Assembly (NCBI RefSeq): GCF_000699445.3
Contig: NC_067196.1
Span: 33,872,616-33,936,615 of the forward strand
Length of the DNA stretch: 64,000 nucleotides
Direction of reading: 5' to 3'
Origin: Schistosoma haematobium
Taxonomy: Eukaryota; Platyhelminthes; Trematoda; Strigeidida; Schistosomatidae
Below the pieces are notes generated by a model, which made no database searches, was not told where the DNA came from, and was given only the letters and a program-made list of their open reading frames with translations. The position numbers were made by a program, and so were the translations under genes. Shown here in pieces: positions 58,441 to 64,000 of the stretch. Each line of letters begins with the position of its first letter. Position 1 is the stretch's first letter.

Positions 58441-60689
58441 ACAAAACAATAAAAATGTGAGTGTTTTTAGTTAATTGTCCTTTTATCTTTGACACTTATC
58501 TCATATCTGAGGAAAGTTCTTTGAGAAAAGATTTTACTCAAAATATGGAGAGAACACAAATTTATTAAATAGGAAAATTAGCTGAAATAAAAACACGGCT
58601 ATGGTAACACCGAAAAATCCAAAAATCCCTTGCTTAAAGACTTACAACCTGAAAACATACACAGCTGATTCTGAGGGTTAGTAACACTAAAATAGTACGG
58701 TGTCATGATATGATCATTCTTTTCTCAGTCTTATAGAATGCTTTTTTTTGTTCTGAAAGCCTTAATATGAGTCCAGCACTATTCAAAATATGGTCCATCT
58801 GCTAAAATGTAATATTACCAAAACGCTCATGAGCGAATATTCATAGTTTTTTTGTGTAGACTACTCTTAACAACCATAAGTCAAGAATTAAGGCGTACCG
58901 AAACAGTGCTTCATATCATATTGACATTATGTTCTGTAAAGGAATGAAATCTTGCTCGGCAGGACTCAGATTTTCTATAAATGTGCTGACAATACATTAA
59001 CTATCGTCACAGAGGTTGACAGAATATCAGTAATGTGTCGAGTAATTAGGCAATATTCCTTATCAGTCGGGCGTCCACAGTATGCGACATAATACCAAGT
59101 GATTTAGTAAATGACAACCGAATTGTATCTATGTTTACAAAGAGCCTCATTTACACGTTCAATATTGATATAAATCATATGGATTAATTTCAGGTAAAAT
59201 ACTGGTGAGTTAAACTACAATAGAATCAAACAGATATTGGATACCAAACAATGGTTAGGAGGACCGTTGACTAAGATTCACTTCTGTTATTGAGGTACAG
59301 GAACTTGGGCCGATGCATATATGTACCTGGTCCTATGTTGTAGCTGACTGACTGAGCGACCTTAAAACTTATTCCGAACAGTAATTTTGCACGCCACACT
59401 AGTTTTTTAGTCCTTTTAAGACTAATTATGGTTACACGGTCCGTCAGAAGTATCGAATGACTCCTTTGAATTCTTATCGTATCGTGTAGTCTTACAACCA
59501 AACGGACGACCATTTGTCGTATATTAAGTCACGTTAGCCAGGATTACGTCCTTTATAATTCCCCACACAAGTTTACAAGACAATATAAGTTAAGACTTAA
59601 TCAACAAAGCAAATTACCCGCTAGCCTACTACCCATACAGAGGTTACACTATTAACCTCTGACGGTTCGAAAATACCCAGAAAACGCTTGCGGGCATCGA
59701 ATAGAAGCTTCTTAGAAACATCTAGGAAAAGTCACGTTCCTGATTGAATATCTACATATACTACTATATTTCGGATGGTCCCCGAAAACCAAGATCGTGT
59801 GTAACTCGATAAATAGTCTCGTTTTTCTGTACATAAACTAACCTTGTAATAAAGCGTTCTTTTCGAACTTCTCGCATTTTCTCTTAAGTTCATGTTGCCA
59901 TGTACATTGAGCCAGGGAGTTATTAGAAGCAGCGGTCATTCAGCAGACTTATCAGTTAATATTGTTAAGTGACATAAGGACACAACAATTACTACCGGAA
60001 GCGATTCACTATTTCTAAAATATAGTTATAGGATTCGAGTGACTGGTAATCTAAGAATCACCTCAACTATCTACCTACCTATATAACAACTATTAACAGA
60101 CTGTATATTAAGCATGAGTCAGTATTTTATCCCATTCCTTTGGCGATCAACGGACTTTATCTTGACAAACCAGATTATCAGCCGAAATCTTATCTATTTA
60201 TTAAAGATATGTGTCATGGTATTGACAACGTTTTAGACAGATGAGCTGAAGGAGATAAGCATACTTTCAAATTAGAAGAAAAAAAATGTGCACAGTTTTA
60301 TTAATTAATAGTGACAGACATTCAAGTGATCATTGGGAAATAAATTTTTATTATAAAAGCATGGTTAAAATTTTATCGTAGATAATTTAGTCACATTTAT
60401 GATCATTTTTATTACTAGATGAAGCTCTTTACTTTCATGCAAATATACAAAGTTATGTAAGTCAATTATTAAATAAATTAGGTACTTTGTACAGAAACCG
60501 ACCGGTTTTAAATCACTTTTGCAAAACAGAAGAACGGTGTTTATGTTTGTGAAAGATATAAGGAATTGAAGGGAAGAGGCAAAGAATAATTAATTAAATC
60601 TAACAAGAAATCAACTATAGTTTAAGTGTAGTCTAAGTCAAAAAGGTTCTACCATAGAATGCAAAGTATAAAATAGTGTGAAAACATAG
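58441..60689. other. Intergenic stretch 3' of tankyrase
   Basis: AT-rich. Contains an RTE 3' UTR scrap at 59275-59350. The rest is unassigned; no gene was supported. Confidence 0.4.
59275..59350 (+). mobile_element. RTE 3' UTR scrap
   Basis: GGAACTTGGGCCGATGCATA then TGTACCTGGTCCTATGTTGT matches the 3' UTR seen at 25270-25350 and, on the minus strand, 29935-30000. Confidence 0.6.
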
Positions 60690-61343
60690 TTAGGGGATTG
60701 AATGGCAACTTGGACCTCCTGGAGCAGAGGAGATTAGGGTTGTAGATGCAATAGAAGAAAGAGGATCTGACAACTGTCTATCAGCTGGCGCTACACTTGT
60801 AACCAGAGAACCAGAAGTAGCAGTATTTGCAACAGGCAGTTTCAGAGACTGAACAGGCGTTTGTACACAAGATGAATCACAGGAACTCGTTACAATATTT
60901 TTTTGGTTTGAAGGCACAGTGTAACAGGGTACTGAGTTTACAGCCACACCAACATTAGATGATATACTAGTGATACCACTGTTACTAGTGGGTGGTAGAA
61001 GTCCAATATTTGTATTATGAGTAAGAGGATTTGGTAGATTTTGATCAGTCATATTTTCATTATCATTTGGATCAGGTGGGACTAACAAATAAGTGATGAG
61101 ATATTCAGGATAGGCTTGTTCACCTCTGTATATGACATACTCAGAGAAATTGAGTCCACCTGCGCTTGGTCGACCAACAATTGAATGGTGGCCCGGGGGT
61201 GCATGAGCTACTTTCATGGCATTGAACTGAATGAATGACCGTCCTAAAGCAACGCGACATAATAACAACTGACGTGGACAAATGTAACATGAACGAGATT
61301 TATGAGCTGGGCAACCGGCTCCTCCACCAATTCCATATACATA
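60690..61343 (-). CDS. TNKS: Tankyrase, last exon: C-terminal half of PARP catalytic domain plus long tail (partial gene)
   Basis: The acceptor TTTTTTAG precedes 61343, and 217 codons end at TAA 60692-60690. The exon starts [18 protein letters not shown], then CYIC: the tankyrase zinc site with Cys, His, Cys and Cys. [40 protein letters not shown] and [11 protein letters not shown] follow, with the catalytic Glu in YPEYL. Tankyrases poly-ADP-ribosylate targets such as axin and telomere-associated proteins. Vertebrate tankyrase ends soon after this point, while here about 130 Ser, Thr, Pro and Asn-rich residues follow. The upstream ankyrin, SAM and N-terminal PARP exons lie beyond the window. 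Confidence 0.94.
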   Translation of the reverse strand, partial: YVYGIGGGAGCPAHKSRSCYICPRQLLLCRVALGRSFIQFNAMKVAHAPPGHHSIVGRPSAGGLNFSEYVIYRGEQAYPEYLITYLLVPPDPNDNENMTDQNLPNPLTHNTNIGLLPPTSNSGITSISSNVGVAVNSVPCYTVPSNQKNIVTSSCDSSCVQTPVQSLKLPVANTATSGSLVTSVAPADRQLSDPLSSIASTTLISSAPGGPSCHSIP

Positions 61344-62059
61344 CTAAAAAAGATAATGATAAGCTAAATAAATAATCTTGGATTTATGATAGGAAAAGTA
61401 ATTACTAGGATGGAAAATGGACATATTCACTTGGAAGCAAACAATGCGTAAGCTGTAGAAAATTACGTATTTAAAGCATTAAAAATTGATTACCTATGTA
61501 ACTAACTTTCGTTACATATTGTATCTAAATAAGTTTCCAAGGTCTTATCCACGTTTTTAAGATTTGTAATTAACGAATGCATTTTTTGCCTATTCCTAAC
61601 TTTTGAGTGGAGGTCAGTTAATACGAAAATTGCCTTGATTGGTGGTTGTATAAAAAATATGACACATCTTGGTTACAAAAATGATAATGTGACAGGCAAG
61701 GCTCGACATAACATTTGTCACACTTAAAAGGGATCTCAGTTGCACAGCAGTGACTAAGTTCATAACTTGGTGGTGTATACTTTTGTACTAAAAAGAGTCG
61801 AGATGTTAACATCAAGAAACATAAACTTGGGGAAAGTAGTATTTAGAGTAACTGCTGTGACAACAACTAATGAATCACATGATGAGTGTATAGAATGTGG
61901 ATATACACATGCATGAATTGGGATTGTGACGATTACGTACGCAACGGGGTATAAAAATAAATATGCAAAGTCGTAAACACACCGCTTAATGACAAGGTAC
62001 AGTATCAAAATGAATAAATTAATTTTGAGCTTGTAACTCAGTCGTTGGAAGAAAGCCAG
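61344..62059. other. Tankyrase intron, left part
   Basis: AT-rich intron. Open minus-strand frames at 61618-61815 and 61760-62194 are not tankyrase-like and lack splice context. Confidence 0.4.
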
Positions 62060-62490
62060 GGGCGGCCAGATCAAAACATGGCACAAATCCATGAAGTTAC
62101 TGACAAGTGAATTGAGCCATGTTGTTAGGTGTAGACTACCTGGTTGGGATCCGTGAGATGATAGCAACCGATGGTTAGAGACCTTGAGTGACATGGCTTA
62201 AAATTGTTGGCAATGGTGCAGGTGCATCAACTCTTTGTGTTCTCCCAAATTCTAATCTTCTGAATTCTTCATGTCCCTTTCTTTTTTCTCTTTCCAAATT
62301 TATTTCACTGGATTATACTCCTTGAATAACATCTTCGCACCTTAATCTTTCCGACTACTACTTATACTCTTACTACCTTTTCCACTACGGGATTTGAATT
62401 GATAATTGTGCTAATGTGGTATGGCAACTCGAAATAATGTACGTACGTACGAAGTTCTACGTTGTTACTGTCTGTCTGTCAATGTTTAAG
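62060..62490 (+). mobile_element. RTE 3' end fragment in a tankyrase intron
   Basis: Plus strand: GGCGGCCAGATCAAAACATG, then the conserved C-terminal block (DMA region and CAWRCINSL-like end, GGTGCAGGTGCATCAACTC), then the 3' UTR TTGTGCTAATGTGGTATGGC. It lies on the opposite strand to tankyrase. Confidence 0.75.
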
Positions 62491-63699
62491 GTACTGAACA
62501 GACATGTCTTAATTTCAGAAATACTTCAAGTGATGGCGACATATTCATTTCTTGTATCATTATGGAACTAACTCAGTTTTACTTTGTTCATTGATATTTT
62601 TGCGAGTCATTCTTTGTTTAAGTGAAATAGTGATTACTGTTTTAAACTATAATTATCGAAAAATCCAAAAATTGTATACAGTCCATCAATAAATTTGAAC
62701 AAAGCACAAAAAATAAGATTCGTTAGATAAACTGAAGTCACTCTAGTTCATAAATTCTCATCAGTTGTACACTGCTCTACTTTACATGACATGATACTCA
62801 ACATACAAATATGGATCAATGTCAAACACTATGTGCAATGTGCCATTCTTTAGTGTTTATAAGTTAATGTAAAATGGGGAACACTCGTTTTAACCTCATT
62901 GTCTTAAGCGTTTCAAAACATTGTAGTAACCATATTATTATTTTTGATTTGAGGGTAATTCTAGCTAACAAGAAATCTTGAGATAAAATGAATTTATTTC
63001 ATTTCGGGAACCATGATCTTGCTTTATTTAAACTTAATTTTTACTAAATTCAAGTGTTCAAAGGGATGACAAATGACTAGCTTCAGAGTGTGTATACTGA
63101 TTAGTATAAATAAAATTTAAAAAACGAGAAATTAGGATGACTATTTTAATGTTAAAGTGTTTTCATAATAATTTATTACTTAAAACAGTGTAAAAATATC
63201 AATTCTATGTAAACAAACAAAAAAGAAATAGCGTGAGAGGTTTAAGGACTCGTCCTTAAAGATATTTTTGTACTTTGAATTGAGAGTATATATTGGTTTT
63301 TATATTCGATGAATTGTAGGAGAATAAACAATATATTCATATTCCTCACCACCAAAAGTTAATTAAAAATCACAGATCGTTGTGATCGAAGATGTTTGCT
63401 ATGGTATAATGATAAAACTAAATACTTTCACAACGTGAGTGACAAATAGTTTTCCATTCGTAACCAAATGTAATAAAACCAACATAATGTTCATCAATAA
63501 ACACTGGCTACTGACCAATTGAAGCATGAAAGTCGAACTATTCGAGTCTCAATATATTCAGTAGCTCAAATATTAAAGCACTCAAAACTTATCTATCAGA
63601 TAGCATGTTTGGAACTTCCCTAACGAGACGAACCGATTGATTACGTCAAGATCGCATAAGATGATACTTCCAAAAAAATCAGTTTGTTTTACGGCAAAT
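62491..63699. other. Tankyrase intron, right part
   Basis: AT-rich. No exon matching the upstream PARP segment (HAYIGGMFGAGIYFAE-like) was found on the minus strand, so the previous exon must lie outside the window. Confidence 0.45.
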
Positions 63700-64000
63700 A
63701 CATACTAACAAAACCAGAACACATACAAAAATGTGCTCCCTTATGCCCTTGTACGGCCGAGAGTGGGGAGATTCAGCTCTCCCTCTGGAAGTGCTCTCAA
63801 GTGGCCATGTGCACACAACCACTGCCAGGGAAGTTCTACTCATTGCCTTCTCACAGCAGGAGTGTTGTTTACGAAATTAAGAGGAAGAAAAGCGAATGTC
63901 CGGTGCTTTAATCGGGTTGGTGGACACGTAAAGTCCACGTAGGGGAGTTGGAAAACCCTGATTCTAAATAAATGGTGCACATGGGCTCCAGTATCCTACA
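63700..64000 (+). mobile_element. 5' region of an RTE-type element, cut by the window edge
   Basis: A GC-richer block with GTACGGCCGAGAGTGGGGAG, CCACTGCCAGGGAAGTTC and GTGCACATGGGCTCCAGTAT, typical of the leader of schistosome RTE copies. The ORF would begin beyond the right edge. Confidence 0.55.

Noticed and set aside
61618..62194. Minus-strand frames just upstream of the tankyrase exon as further tankyrase exons
   Set aside because: They contain none of the conserved PARP motifs expected before YVYGIGGG and overlap an RTE fragment on the other strand.
63684..63942. Two Cys- and Ser-rich plus-strand frames as a small gene
   Set aside because: They fall in the leader of an RTE-type element, which is GC-richer than its surroundings and non-coding in this family.
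1..64000. CRISPR arrays, bacterial operons, tRNA or rRNA genes
   Set aside because: Spliced genes and retroelements show eukaryotic DNA. The only tRNA-like sequences are SINE heads lacking a complete cloverleaf.

Overview
This is AT-rich eukaryotic DNA from a flatworm, most likely a Schistosoma species. The evidence is intron-exon genes with very short 5' introns, a metazoan TAF2 and a tankyrase, many decayed RTE-type, CR1-type and Ty3/Gypsy-type retroelement pieces, and short repeats carrying hammerhead-ribozyme modules like those of the schistosome SM-alpha family. The species cannot be fixed from sequence alone. No tRNA, rRNA or CRISPR was seen.

Four protein-coding genes are supported. 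(1) Minus strand, 18948 to 541: eight exons joined only by phase-1 introns. They encode a type I membrane protein with a signal peptide, a C-type lectin-like domain, four sushi/CCP modules, a transmembrane helix and a short basic tail, a selectin-like order without the EGF module. (2) Minus strand, 37167 to 26770: TAF2, the TFIID subunit with an inactive M1-aminopeptidase-like fold, in three large exons that join in frame and lack only the extreme N-terminus. (3) Plus strand, 43237 to about 54213: an unrecognised protein of about 266 residues with introns of 39 and 31 nt, exons of 39 and 33 nt, and one 9.1 kb intron. (4) Minus strand, 61343 to 60690: the last exon of tankyrase, carrying the end of the PARP catalytic domain and an unusual tail of about 130 residues. 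The rest of that gene lies beyond the right edge. A single orphan exon candidate lies at 39560-39723 on the minus strand.

The DNA between these exons is mostly repeats. RTE-type non-LTR pieces occur at 908-1560, 12540-12990, 14325-15010, 20080-21490, 23395-25375, 29925-30480, 31640-34750, 46720-50235, 59275-59350, 62060-62490 and 63700-64000. A CR1-like tail is at 44040-44600 and a Gypsy-like pol remnant at 41630-43010. There are tRNA-like SINEs with hammerhead-like 3' parts, SM-alpha-like hammerhead repeats, a roughly 290 bp dispersed repeat in four copies, a foldback MITE-like element, and several AT, ATT and CAA microsatellites.

The most unusual points are the selectin-like gene, the hammerhead modules in two repeat families, and a 657 bp insertion inside an RTE relic flanked by a 164 bp duplication of the target. 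No functional link between the four genes is evident. They look like neighbours separated by transposon-swollen introns.
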